The position numbers and the translations under genes are program-made. From a bacterium (GTDB taxonomy: Bacteria > Bacteroidota > Ignavibacteria > Kapaibacteriales > UBA7675): a stretch of DNA of 64,000 nt. The stretch is from NCBI GenBank assembly GCA_030430495.1, contig JAUIKM010000019.1, positions 40,507-104,506 of the forward strand. The letters run 5' to 3'. Below are positions 24,716-35,600 of the stretch, piece after piece. Numbering within the stretch: position 1 is the first letter of the stretch; every line of letters starts with the position of its first letter. The notes under the pieces are model-generated. The model was not told the DNA's origin. It did no database searches and worked only from the letters and a program-made list of their open reading frames with translations.

Positions 24716-27700
24716 TTACCAGACCACCAGGGGCATGACCCTGCGTTGGTCGTCGCCCGTAGCGCTGCCCGTGAACAGTTCCAGAAGGTATGTCCCCGCA
24801 GGCAGGTTGTAACCGCTGTCGTCGACAAGGTCCAACTCCACCGAACGTTCGCCGCTGTTTAACAGGCCGAAGTCGAGCGTTCTGAGCCGGGTTCCACGCA
24901 GGTCCGTCAGGTATGCACGGACATAAACATCATCTTCAAGGTTGACAGTAAGCGTCGCCGTTTCACGTGCCGGGTTGGGCGCGATATTCCAGTCGCGGTC
25001 CGTCGGAAGCGGGACCAGCGAAACACCGTTTTTACCGTTGATTACCGTGACGGTCACAGTAGCCGTGGACGTCCCGCCGCGACTGTCGCTGACGGTATAG
25101 GTAAACTGGTCAACGCCGGTGGTCATGCCCGCGGCGTACGTGAGCGTGCTTCCACCGCCGGTAATCGACACGCTGCCAAGTACACCATCCGTTTTGGCGC
25201 TGACTGTTAACATGTCTTCATCCGCATCCACGTCGTTGGCAAGCGGGTTGAAGGTGAGCGAGCTATTCCTTACGGCAGAGCCCGCGGCGTCATTGCCGGC
25301 CTGCGGTATGTAATTGCGCGCCATGACGGCGACGCCATCCTCGCCCGGTGCGGCAGCATAGACGTGACGGCTGTCGGGCGAAACGTGTACCGAGCGCACT
25401 CTGTCCAGTCCGTCGAAGCTGTTGATCCCGTCCGTTCCAATGTCGCGCCATGTTAACAGCCCGGAGGCCTGATCGCGGTTAAACAGCACAACCGAGTTGC
25501 TGCCGGCAGCCGCGGCCCAGACCTGCCCGCCGTCGGGACTGACGTCGACGCTCAGGACGGTGTTAAGTCCCGAAACACCATCCACCCCGTTGGTACAGGA
25601 CGCAAGGAACTGCAGATCGCCGTTGTTTTGATCTCGCTTGAACACCAGGACGGAATGGTCTCCGGCCGAGACGGCATAGACGTGACTGCCGTCCGGACTG
25701 ACCGCCACATCACTGACGGCGCCGAGACCTTCAACACCACCCTGCCCGTCCCGCACGCAAGCGCGATAGCCGACGGAGCTGTTGGCCGCATCATGCGAAA
25801 AAATCGCAATGGCATCGTCGCCCGATCCGGCGACGTAGAGCTGTTTGCCGTCGGGACTGAACGCCAGACCCAGGGCGCGCCGCAGGCCGTCCACACCGTT
25901 GATGCCGTCCTTGAAAAACCCGCTGAAAACAAGCTCGTGGGTAACTTCATTGGAACGAAAAACGGCAATCGAGTTATCGGCAAATCCGCTCAGCACAACT
26001 GTGCGGCCGTCGAAGCTGGTCGCCACGCCGCGAGGGCCTTTCATGCCATTGATAACAGTGCCGGCGTCGTGATCGCCCTTGCGTTTGCGTTCAACAAAAT
26101 CAAGCGCACCGCTGTCCGGATCGCGATGAAACACCACCAGGGAATTCTCGCCGTAGCCGGCGGCAAACAGGCGCATCCCGTCGCGGCTCAGCGCCAGATC
26201 GCTGACGTATTTCAGGCCGGAGACACCCTTGCGTCCGTTGCGCACACGCCCCTTGTAGGTCAGCGTGCCGCTTGCCGGATTGCGCTGGAATATCGCGATG
26301 GAATGATCGTTGCGCCCGGCGATGTACACAAACCTGCCGTCCGCTGAAACGACAGCGGCTTCGGCTCGCTTCAGACCGCGAACATTGCCGGAGCGATCGT
26401 GCTGTGATTCGACAAACTGTATCATTGGATCGGCAACGACGGCTGTCGGCACAGCCACGACGAGTGCACCTGTGGCGGTGCATCCCTGGGCGCTCTGCGC
26501 CACGTAGTTAAACACATCCACGCCGCTGAATCCCGCATCCGGAGTGTATACAACGCTGCCGGAACTGACCACGGCTGTTCCGCCGGCGGGATCCTCAACG
26601 GAAAGCAGGATGAGATCGTCGCCGCTGTCGTTCAACAGAACCGGCACTTCAATGTTCGCCTTTGTGGCCACCACAAAGTCCGTCAGTGCTTGAATATTGC
26701 GCGGATCGGCGATCAAACGCGTGGACGTAGTGCAACCGCCCGGGTAGCTGCGCGTCACGTCGATGGTGGAAACCGTCGCAACAACATCCCAGAGAACTTC
26801 GATGCTTCCCGTTCCCTGTCCATTCCGGATAGTACCGCCCTCGACCGTCCAGGAATGCACGGCGCGCGCGTCTGCAGGCAACGCAGAATATCGCAGCAGC
26901 ACGCCCGGACAGCCATTTGCCGGGCCGTCAATGCTGAGCGCATCGATGGGACGGACGTTGAGCATGAGACTCGTGGTACGAATATGTGCGCCGTCGACAA
27001 CCGATACCGTTATCAGGGTCGAGCCACTCGCACCACAGACCGGCGTCATGCTCAGATCGATCGTCGCCGCCGTCGTGCCGGGCAGTAAGTTCGCATCCGT
27101 CAGCAACGCCTGGTCGGCGGATTGCGCCTTCACCAGCAGCTTGTTAAACGGCGTATCAACATCGCTGAGGTGGATGGTCGTTGTGCTTGTTCCGTTTTCA
27201 TCCATTGTAATCTGCGCAACGTCCAGGGAGATATGCGGCGGGTCATTCACCGCAAGGATTGTCAGGTTGAACGTTGTTGAACGACTGAATTCACCGTCAT
27301 CCACCGTCACGTGAATCGGCAGTACCCCGTTGGCATTCAACACCGGCATGATGTCCAGACCGGTTGTTGCGCCGGTCGCGCCGACCGTTATGCCGCCATT
27401 GGTCACAAGAGACTGATTGCCCGATGTGGCCGTGACATTCAGGCGACTGTACGGCGTGTCTACGTCAAAAAGCGTGAAAGCAGCGGAGACCGCACTGTCT
27501 TCATTTGTGATCAGAGTCGTGTTGTTTGTACTGATAACCGGCGCGTCGTTCACCGGATTGACCGTCAGGGTGATGGACGTTGTGCGCAGGTATTCACCGT
27601 CATCCACCGTCACAAACAGCTGCGCCGTGCCGCCCGCATCGGGTACCGGAGCAATTTCCAGGCTCGTCACGGCGCTTGTGACGCCGACTGTTATGCCGCC

Positions 27701-30700
27701 GTCGGTCACCAGTGACTGATTGCCAGATGTGGCCGTGACAATCAGGCGACTGTACGGCGTGTCGACGTCATACAGACTGATGGTCGTTGCCGTCGAATTG
27801 TCTTCATCTGTTGTTATCGCGGAGGCCTGGGCCGCAATCACCGGCGGATCATTCACCGCGAGGATTGTCAGGTTGAACGTTGTTGAACGACTGAATTCAC
27901 CGTCATTCACCGTCACGTGAATCGGCAGCACGCCATTGGCATTTAACACCGGCACGATGTCCAGGCTGGTTGTTGCACCGGTCGCGCCGACCGTTATGCC
28001 GCCGTTGGTCACCAGAGACTGATTGCCCGATGTGGCCGTGACAATCAGGCGGCTGTACGGCGTGTCGACGTCAAAAAGCGTGAAAGCAGCGGAGACCGCA
28101 CTGTCTTCGTTTGTGATCAGCGTCGTGTTGCTCGTGCCAATCACCGGCGCATCGTTGACGGGATTGACCGTCAGGGTAATGGACGTTGTCCGCAGGTATT
28201 CACCGTCATCCACCGTCACAAACAGCTGCGCCGTGCCGCCCGCATCGGGTACCGGAGCAATTTCCAGGCTCGTCACGGCGCTTGTGACGCCGACCGTTAT
28301 ACCGCCGTTGGTCACCAGCGATTGATTGACCGATGTGGCCGTAACAATCAGGCGACTGTACGGCGTGTCGACGTCGTACAGACTGATGGTCGTCGTCGTT
28401 GAGTTGTCTTCATCTGTTGTTAACGCGGAGGCCTGGGCCGCAATCACCGGCGGATCATTCACCGCGAGGATTGTCAGGTTGAACGTTGTTGAACGACTGA
28501 ATTCACCGTCATCCACCGTCACGTGAATCGGCAGCACGCCGTTGGCATTTAACACCGGCATGATGTCCAGGCTGGTTGTTGCGCCGGTCGCGCTGACCGT
28601 TATGCCGCCGTTGGTCACCAGAGACTGATTGCCCGATGTGGCCGTGACAATCAGGCGACTGTACGGCGTGTCGACGTCAAAAAGCGTGAAAGCAGTGGAG
28701 ACCGAACTGTCTTCGTTTGTGATCAGCGTCGTGTTGTTTGTACTGATCACCGGCGCATCATTGACAGGCAAAAAGTCAAGTGTCAGCGTGGTGCTGTTCG
28801 TCAGGTAGCCGTCGCTGATGTTAAACGTCAGCATTGCCGGCCCGACGGCGTCGGCCACAGGCGTCACCAGGAACTGCGTCACCGCTCCCGTCGCCCCCGT
28901 CTGGGTGATCGTAGCGACTGTCGTCAGGTCGGCCGCAGGCGGCGTCACCGTCAATGCCGCGAGCCCCGGCCAGACGTCGTCAATCGAAATATTCAAGGTG
29001 GTAGCCTGATCTTCCCGCCCTTGTACATAGGTGGAGACGACTCCGATCTGCGGCCTGTCATTGGTAACAATCAGGGTCGTTGTTGTCGAGCCGGTTTGAT
29101 TGCTCACGGTCAGGGTCAGGGTTGCCCGCGTTGCGGCAAAGCCGGCCGGAATCAGGGCGCCGAACTGTCCGCGGCCGGCCACACCGCTGAGCGCCAGGTT
29201 CAGTGCTCCGGTGGCCGTGCCGTTGATATCCACCGTGGTCAGGCTCGCAGTAGTCTGTTCAAAATCCGTTCCACGCACGTCCAGAAGCTGGGCTTCACGG
29301 CTTGCCGTGATAGAATTGGGCGTCAAACTGGTGATTGTCGGTACGGCCGGCTGATTAATCCAGATGTCCTGCGCTGCGGCATCGTTAGCCAGTATCGCAT
29401 CCAGGTCGCCGTCGCCGTCCAGATCCCCCATCGCCAGGCTACGTGCAGCGCCGCTACCGAAAGTAGTTGCGCTGAAGCTCCCGCTGCCGTTGTTAAACAG
29501 TATTTCGTGTGCCGCTCCGTTCCGCGTCACGAGCAGGTCGTGGTCGCCGTCGCCGTCCACATCGCCGGCGGCGACATCACTGCAATTGCCCAGCCCGAAG
29601 TTCTGCGTGTTGAAGACGGCCAGGCCGTTGTTCCGGAAGAGTGTTTTGTTGCTGCTGTTGGCCGTCACAAAGTCCAGGTTTCCGTCGCCGTTGAAATCGG
29701 CAATAACCACGGCGTGGCGCACACCGGCGGTGATGTTGAGGTTGGTGAAGGTGCCGTCACCGTTATTCATCATCTGGCTGCCGTCGCCACCGTCGTTCAC
29801 CAGAATGGCATCCAGGTCGCCGTCGTTATCCAGATCGCCAAGCGCCACATCGGTGCTGCTGCCGCCGCCGTTGCTGCTGCTCACAAAGGTACCGTCGCCG
29901 TTGTTCAGCCAGATTTCCTGCGCACCGCCGTAGTTGGCGATTATCACATCGAGCGCCCCGTTGCCGTCCAGGTCGCCGATATCTACTGCACGGCTGTCAC
30001 CCGCGCCGAAGGTCGCCGTGCTGAAGGTGCCGTCGCCATTGTTGAACCAGATGTCCTGCGGCTGTCCGCCGGCATTGGCGATGATTGCGTCCAGGTCGCA
30101 GTCCCCGTCCAGATCGCCCAGCGCCACGGCGGTGCTGTGGCCGCTGCCGAAACTGACACTGGTAAATGTGCCGTCGCCATTGTTCAGCCAGACCTCCTGT
30201 ACTGAATTGCTGGTATTTGCCACAACAGCGTCCAGATCGCCGTCGCGGTCAAGGTCCCCCAACGCTACGCCGCGGCTGTCCCCAGCACCGAACGACGTGG
30301 AATTGAAGGTGCCGGTACCGCCTTCGGCGGCGGCGTGAAAGCCATACACCGTCGCCTGCGACGTTTCAAGCCCGATAATGCTCGTGCCGTTTGTCACCGT
30401 CACCATGATTTCTTCGCCCGGGAAGAATGTGCCGGGTGGTGCGATTTTAACCGTTTTGTTGCCGTTGGAAAACTGCAGCGCCGACTTACTGGTTAAGTGA
30501 CCGGACTGCATGCCGTAAGCAATCAGGTTGGCATTGGTGACCGTGGCGCTGGTGCTCAGGCCCGCACTGTTAACCGCCGCATTAAACACGAGTTCTATAC
30601 CGCCGTCGCGCGGCGCGGAGATTGTATTGCGTGTGGGCTTTGACGCCACAAAGGTCAGTGCATCGTAGTTAAACAGAATTTCATTGGGCAGACCGTAGGA

Positions 30701-32266
30701 GTTGAACACAACCGCATCGATCGTCCCGTCATTATTCAGGTCGCCGACATCGCAGGCATATGAACTGGAGTTGTTGTAGGCATTGTACAGTCGCTGGACA
30801 AAGGTACCGTCACCGTTATTGATATAGACAAAATGGTGGTCGTAACTGGCGGTCGCAGCCATGAGCACATCCAGATCGCCGTCGCCGTCAAAGTCGCCCG
30901 CCGCGGCGGAACGGGTATTGCCGGTGCCGAAATTGCTGACCTGGAAGGTACCGTCGCCGTTATTGCGCCAGAACTGGTTCGCCCGGTTGTCGTTAAGCGA
31001 ATTGGCAACTACGATATCGATATCCGCATCGCCATCGAAGTCGCCCATCACGGCGTCCATTGTTGCCGCCCCTCCCAGTTGCCCGACACTGAAATTGCCG
31101 TGGCCATCGTTGATTAACAGTTCGGTGTTGCCGAATATGTGTGCGACGAACAGATCCTGAAAACCGTCGTTATTGACGTCGCCCATCTCGATGTCGAAAC
31201 CGGCGTTGATGCCGCCGCGACCGGCAATGTTAAACGTCGCATCTCCATTGTTAAACCACACTTCAGTTTGTTGAAACTGCCCGCGCGCCATTGCCGCATC
31301 CAGGTCGCCGTCGCTGTCCAGATCGCCGATGACGATGCCGAAGGCCTGCCCACCGCCGAGCAGACTGCTTGTAAATGTGCCGTCGCCGTTGTTTAACCAC
31401 AATTCATGCGCCTGGTTAAAAGCACAGAAAATGGCGTCAAGGTCGCCGTCGCCGTCAAGATCGCCGAGGTCCACGCCGGTAGACTCGCCGGTGGAATTGC
31501 CGAAAGTGCTCACGGCAAAGGAGGTGCCGTCGCCGTTGTTCAGCCAGATCTGATTGGCCTCGCCCCCGGAGGAATAACGTCCGTTGGCTACCAGAATATC
31601 AATATCGCCGTCGCCGTCCAGGTCCCCAAGCGCCACGCCATGTGTGTACCCGCCACCCGAATTGTATCCGGTAAATCGTCCCGACCCGCCCTTGACGCCG
31701 GCATAAAAACTGAACTGCTGCGCCGGATTCATCGCCGTGCCGCCACTGGACGTGGCACCGGTCACGGAAACGGAAATCAGTTCACCCGGTTTGAAGTTCA
31801 CGTCCGGGTTGAACTGTCGCGTCGGGTCGCCGCTGAACGTACCGTCGTTGCTCAGAAAACCCGTCTGCGAACCGAAGATGAAAATGTTGTCGGCCCCCAC
31901 CGTCGCTGCGTCCATCGCCGTTGAAAACGTGATATCGATGTTCGAATTCAGCGGTGCGCTGGTGGCATTGGTCGCCGGGGCGGTCGAGGTGATTTTCGGC
32001 GTCTGCGCAAGCGCACCGGTCGCCGTCAGGCCTCCCATCAGCAGTATGGGCACGGCGCGCAGGATCGATTGGCCGGCGCTGTATCTACCCTGCGGGCGCA
32101 ATAGTCGATTCAGTCGTTTGCGCAGGAAACCGATTTTCCGTCGTATTTCCGCGGTGATTCCACCGCGGCCGGCCTGTGCACACAGCCGCTCCAGCCGCCG
32201 CATGGTTTTCCCAATCCGTCGCCGGACGTCGCCGTCCTGCCGCATTCTCCTGTCAACACCGCTCAT
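24716..32266 (-). CDS. Giant T9SS-exported FG-GAP/cadherin-repeat surface protein 2
   Basis: 2,516 aa from ATG 32266. A TTG at 32296 preceded by GGTGA is an alternative start. A basic N-terminus leads to a hydrophobic stretch ending TGALAQ (about 85). Order of domains: Big_5-like Ig, FG-GAP/VCBS block, second Ig, second FG-GAP block (to about 965), TIG (972-1065), seven cadherin-like repeats (about 1069-1759, each with VNDxPxI...DED), PKD-like (1769-1855), cadherin-like, seven-bladed propeller (about 1945-2315), cadherin-like, and T9SS sorting domain (about 2429-2516, IAPNPARETATL...GTYLLELF). Compared with protein 1, part of the FG-GAP array is replaced by cadherin-type repeats. Probably a cell-surface adhesin or matrix protein. 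It ends against the palindrome doublet and pump-gene remnant. Confidence 0.87.
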   Translation of the reverse strand: MSGVDRRMRQDGDVRRRIGKTMRRLERLCAQAGRGGITAEIRRKIGFLRKRLNRLLRPQGRYSAGQSILRAVPILLMGGLTATGALAQTPKITSTAPATNATSAPLNSNIDITFSTAMDAATVGADNIFIFGSQTGFLSNDGTFSGDPTRQFNPDVNFKPGELISVSVTGATSSGGTAMNPAQQFSFYAGVKGGSGRFTGYNSGGGYTHGVALGDLDGDGDIDILVANGRYSSGGEANQIWLNNGDGTSFAVSTFGNSTGESTGVDLGDLDGDGDLDAIFCAFNQAHELWLNNGDGTFTSSLLGGGQAFGIVIGDLDSDGDLDAAMARGQFQQTEVWFNNGDATFNIAGRGGINAGFDIEMGDVNNDGFQDLFVAHIFGNTELLINDGHGNFSVGQLGGAATMDAVMGDFDGDADIDIVVANSLNDNRANQFWRNNGDGTFQVSNFGTGNTRSAAAGDFDGDGDLDVLMAATASYDHHFVYINNGDGTFVQRLYNAYNNSSSYACDVGDLNNDGTIDAVVFNSYGLPNEILFNYDALTFVASKPTRNTISAPRDGGIELVFNAAVNSAGLSTSATVTNANLIAYGMQSGHLTSKSALQFSNGNKTVKIAPPGTFFPGEEIMVTVTNGTSIIGLETSQATVYGFHAAAEGGTGTFNSTSFGAGDSRGVALGDLDRDGDLDAVVANTSNSVQEVWLNNGDGTFTSVSFGSGHSTAVALGDLDGDCDLDAIIANAGGQPQDIWFNNGDGTFSTATFGAGDSRAVDIGDLDGNGALDVIIANYGGAQEIWLNNGDGTFVSSSNGGGSSTDVALGDLDNDGDLDAILVNDGGDGSQMMNNGDGTFTNLNITAGVRHAVVIADFNGDGNLDFVTANSSNKTLFRNNGLAVFNTQNFGLGNCSDVAAGDVDGDGDHDLLVTRNGAAHEILFNNGSGSFSATTFGSGAARSLAMGDLDGDGDLDAILANDAAAQDIWINQPAVPTITSLTPNSITASREAQLLDVRGTDFEQTTASLTTVDINGTATGALNLALSGVAGRGQFGALIPAGFAATRATLTLTVSNQTGSTTTTLIVTNDRPQIGVVSTYVQGREDQATTLNISIDDVWPGLAALTVTPPAADLTTVATITQTGATGAVTQFLVTPVADAVGPAMLTFNISDGYLTNSTTLTLDFLPVNDAPVISTNNTTLITNEDSSVSTAFTLFDVDTPYSRLIVTATSGNQSLVTNGGITVSATGATTSLDIMPVLNANGVLPIHVTVDDGEFSRSTTFNLTILAVNDPPVIAAQASALTTDEDNSTTTTISLYDVDTPYSRLIVTATSVNQSLVTNGGITVGVTSAVTSLEIAPVPDAGGTAQLFVTVDDGEYLRTTSITLTVNPVNDAPVIGTSNTTLITNEDSAVSAAFTLFDVDTPYSRLIVTATSGNQSLVTNGGITVGATGATTSLDIVPVLNANGVLPIHVTVNDGEFSRSTTFNLTILAVNDPPVIAAQASAITTDEDNSTATTISLYDVDTPYSRLIVTATSGNQSLVTDGGITVGVTSAVTSLEIAPVPDAGGTAQLFVTVDDGEYLRTTSITLTVNPVNDAPVISTNNTTLITNEDSAVSAAFTLFDVDTPYSRLNVTATSGNQSLVTNGGITVGATGATTGLDIMPVLNANGVLPIHVTVDDGEFSRSTTFNLTILAVNDPPHISLDVAQITMDENGTSTTTIHLSDVDTPFNKLLVKAQSADQALLTDANLLPGTTAATIDLSMTPVCGASGSTLITVSVVDGAHIRTTSLMLNVRPIDALSIDGPANGCPGVLLRYSALPADARAVHSWTVEGGTIRNGQGTGSIEVLWDVVATVSTIDVTRSYPGGCTTSTRLIADPRNIQALTDFVVATKANIEVPVLLNDSGDDLILLSVEDPAGGTAVVSSGSVVYTPDAGFSGVDVFNYVAQSAQGCTATGALVVAVPTAVVADPMIQFVESQHDRSGNVRGLKRAEAAVVSADGRFVYIAGRNDHSIAIFQRNPASGTLTYKGRVRNGRKGVSGLKYVSDLALSRDGMRLFAAGYGENSLVVFHRDPDSGALDFVERKRKGDHDAGTVINGMKGPRGVATSFDGRTVVLSGFADNSIAVFRSNEVTHELVFSGFFKDGINGVDGLRRALGLAFSPDGKQLYVAGSGDDAIAIFSHDAANSSVGYRACVRDGQGGVEGLGAVSDVAVSPDGSHVYAVSAGDHSVLVFKRDQNNGDLQFLASCTNGVDGVSGLNTVLSVDVSPDGGQVWAAAAGSNSVVLFNRDQASGLLTWRDIGTDGINSFDGLDRVRSVHVSPDSRHVYAAAPGEDGVAVMARNYIPQAGNDAAGSAVRNSSLTFNPLANDVDADEDMLTVSAKTDGVLGSVSITGGGSTLTYAAGMTTGVDQFTYTVSDSRGGTSTATVTVTVINGKNGVSLVPLPTDRDWNIAPNPARETATLTVNLEDDVYVRAYLTDLRGTRLRTLDFGLLNSGERSVELDLVDDSGYNLPAGTYLLELFTGSATGDDQRRVMPLVVW
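26990..29060 (-). repeat. Cadherin-like repeats with 606-bp dimer period in giant 2
   Basis: Two alternating unit types (NTTLITNED and ASALTTDED) repeat as dimers. The landmark GACTGATTGC falls at 27411, 28017 and 28623, exactly 606 bp (202 codons) apart, and the DNA of successive dimers is nearly unchanged. Confidence 0.85.
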
Positions 32267-32483
32267 GATGTACCAGCACAACTCGTTAGATTTCAATGAC
32301 TTTTCACCACTCGGGCCGGCCGTGCCGCCTCAGAATTGCTGTGGACGGGAGCAGGCCGACCCCCTACGATGGCAACATAGTCGTTACGTGCAGTACGGTA
32401 ACTACGACAATCATACGACAGGCGGGAAAATTGGTGGAGCGACACCCGGAGAGACGGCATTGGCGCTAGTGGAAAAACAAAAA

Positions 32484-32670
32484 GAGCTGTGAGCCCTTAG
32501 GGCTCACAGCTCCCGGAATGGTATCATGCCATAAGTCAGTGGACAGGAACAATCCTGGTGAACGGGCGGTGATCTGTGGCAAGTGGTCTGTATTTCAGCC
32601 TGAAAGCAAAAAGAGCTGTGAGCCCTTAGGGCTCACAGCTCATAGGTAGTTCTACGTACGTAGTTTTACC
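32484..32670. repeat. Second doublet of 29-bp palindromes with TACGTAG box
   Basis: Perfect palindromes at 32484-32512 and 32613-32641, again with a 100-bp spacer, then GTAGTTCTACGTACGTAGTT overlapping the stop of the efflux-pump gene (TAA at 32668-32666). The spacer is partly similar to that at 24480-24579 (TATTTCAGCCTGAAAGCAAAAA against TATTTCAGGCTGAAAATAAAAA, shown here only as the shared TATTTCAG.CTGAAA core). It lies 3' of the pump gene and 5' of giant 2. The remainder of 32267-32483 shows no gene. Confidence 0.85.
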
Positions 32671-35600
32671 TGGCCTCAACAACCCCACGCCCATTCATTA
32701 CCCAGAACAGCGCCGGAATAACCAGCAGATTCAACAGCGTCGCGCTTGTAAGGCCGCCGAGGATCACAAGAGCCATGGGACTCTGAATCTCGTTGCCGGC
32801 CTGATTGCCCGCCAGAGCCAGTGGGATCAGCGCCAACCCCGTCGTCAGCGCCGTCATGACAATTGGATTTAAACGGTCCAGTGAACCGCGCAAGATCGTA
32901 TCGTATAAACCAATCCCCTCGTCCAGCAGAACCTGATAGTGCGAAATTAACAGAATCCCGTTGCGCGTCGCGATGCCGAAGAGACTGATGAAACCGATCG
33001 TCGAGGCGATCGAGACAATCCCGCTCGTAAAGTACACAGTCAGCACGCCGCCGATCAGCGCCAACGGCAGGTTTAATAAAACAACGCCGGCGAGTTTCAG
33101 GTCCTGGAATTCGTGGTACAGCAGCATAAAGATGACAAGTATCGCAGCCACGGAAGCGAGCAGCAGCAGCTGAGAGGCGCGTTCCTCGCTCTCAAACTGG
33201 CCGCCGTACTCAATGCGATAGTTCTCCGGCAGTTCAACATTTGCATCGATGGCCGAGCGGATGTCGTTCACCACGCCGCGCAGGTCGCGCCCCGCGACGT
33301 TGGCCGAGACGACAACTTTGCGCTCGACGTTTTCGCGTGAGATGTTGTAGGGACTGCTGACAACTTCAACGTCGGCGACATAGTTGAGCGGCACCTTGCC
33401 GCCGTCGCCCGTATCGAGCAGCGTGTTGCGGATCGCCTCAATGCCGTCGCGCTCCTCCTCGGCGTAACGCAACACCACGTCAAAACTGCGCTGCCCTTCA
33501 AAGACCTGGGAGACCGCTTCGCCGCCGAGCGCCACTTCAACAAAGTCCATCAGTTTGCCGACGGTGATGCCGTAGCGCGCCATGATCTGCCGACGCGGTT
33601 TAATGCGAATCTGCGGCACTTCGATCTGCTGCTCCACGCCGACATCCACCAGTCCGTCAATGCCGCTGATCTGCGCCTTTATCTGATTTCCGAGTGTAAA
33701 CAGTTTATTGAGATCGGAGCCGAAGAGTTTCATGGCAATGTTGGCGCGCGTGCCGGAAAGCATGTGGTCGATGCGGTGCGCAATCGGCTGCCCCAGCGTA
33801 ATATTAACGCCCGGCACAACGCTTAACTTTTCGCGCAGCGCCGCCAGAAACTCCTCCTTGCTTCTGCCGCCGAGTTTAAAGGGCGCGTCTATCTCCGAGC
33901 CGTTGACGCCCTGCGCGTGTTCGTCCAGCTCCGCGCGGCCGGTGCGGCGCGAGACCAGACTTATCTCGTCCATTTCCAGCAGCAGGCGCTCAACCATGTG
34001 ACCGGTTTTATTCGACTCTTCCAGCGAGATGCCCGGCGGGCAGACGACGCTCACCAGCACGGAACCCTCGTCGAATTCCGGCAGAAAACTGCGACCCAGG
34101 TCCGTCAGCACCCAGCCTGCGACGCCCAGCATCAGCAGCGTGGCGCCGATCAACAACAGCGGGATTTTGAGCGTCAATCGCAATACCACGCGGTACATCG
34201 CCGCCAGACCGCGTTCAACAAAACTGCCGCGCGACTGTTTAAGCAGGCGTTTTTCATTGCCGAGCAGATAACTCCCCAGCACCGGCGTGATTGAGACCGC
34301 CACAATCAGCGAGGTCAGCAGCGACACGATAAACGAAATACCGAGCGGCTGCAACAGACGCCCCTCCATGCCGCTTAACAAAAAGAGCGGCGTAAACGAC
34401 ACGACGATAATCAGCGTCGCAATCATGATCGAATTGCGAATCTCGGTCGACGCTTCGTAGACGACGGTCACGACGGACTTGCGCTCAGCCTGTGGCCGCT
34501 GCACGTTTTCGCGCAGGCGTTTGTAAATGTTCTCGACGTCGATAATTGCATCGTCCACCAACGCGCCGATGGCTATCGCCATGCCGCCCAGGCTCATTGT
34601 ATTGATGGTCAAACCGAGCAGTTTAAGCACGATGATCGTGACCAGCAGCGAAACCGGAATGGCTATCAGTGAGATGACCGTGGTGCGCCAGTTCAACAGA
34701 AAAATGATCAGCACGATGCAGATGAAAAAGATGCCCTCCATCAGCGTCTGTTGCAGATTGGCGATCGCCGTTTCGATGAAGTTGGCCTGGCGGAAAATGT
34801 GCGGATTGATCTCGACGCCGGCCGGAAGTTGAGCGGCGATGTCTTCCAGCGCAGCGTCAATTTTTTGCGTTAAATTCAGCGTATTGGCGTTCGGCTGTTT
34901 AAGCAGCGTCATGATCACCGCGTCGCGCGCCATGAACGATGCGTCGCCGATTTTGGGCGCTGCGCCGATTTTCACTTCGGCTACATCGCCGATCGTCAAC
35001 GGCGCGCCGTCGATGCGTTTAATTAACGACTCGCTGAGTTCGGCGACGGCATTCGTGCGACCCTGACCGCGGATGATGTATTGATTGCCGAACTCGGCCA
35101 CCACACCGCCGGAAGCGTTGGTGTTGGAGTTTCGCAGCGCCTCCTCCAGCTCCTCCAGCGTCACGTCGTAATACGCCATTTTGGTCGGCGAGGCGTGTAC
35201 CTGATACTGTTTGTATCCGCCGCCCGTCACAATCACCTGGGAGACGCCGTTGACCGCCAGCAGCTGACGCCGGATATTCCAGTCGGCCAGCGTGCGCAGC
35301 TCCAGCGGCGGGATGCTGTCGGAGGTCACGCTTAACAACATCACCTCGCCCATGATCGAGGAAATCGGCGCGAGTACGGGACTGCCGACGCTCTCCGGCA
35401 GGCGCTCAGCCACCGTACTTAAACGCTCGGTGACAATCTGGCGCGCCTGATAAATATCAGTGCCCCAGTCGAATTCAGCCCAGACGATTGAGAATCCGCG
35501 CGCGGTGGACGAGCGCAGACGACGCAGGTCCGGCGCGCCGTTTAATGCCGCCTCTATCGGGTAGGTGACCAGGCGTTCGACCTCCTCCGTCGCCATGCCG

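Noticed and set aside
26990..29060. CRISPR-like periodicity
   Set aside because: The repeats are 606-bp coding dimers of cadherin domains, not short repeats with unique spacers. No CRISPR array was seen anywhere in the window.
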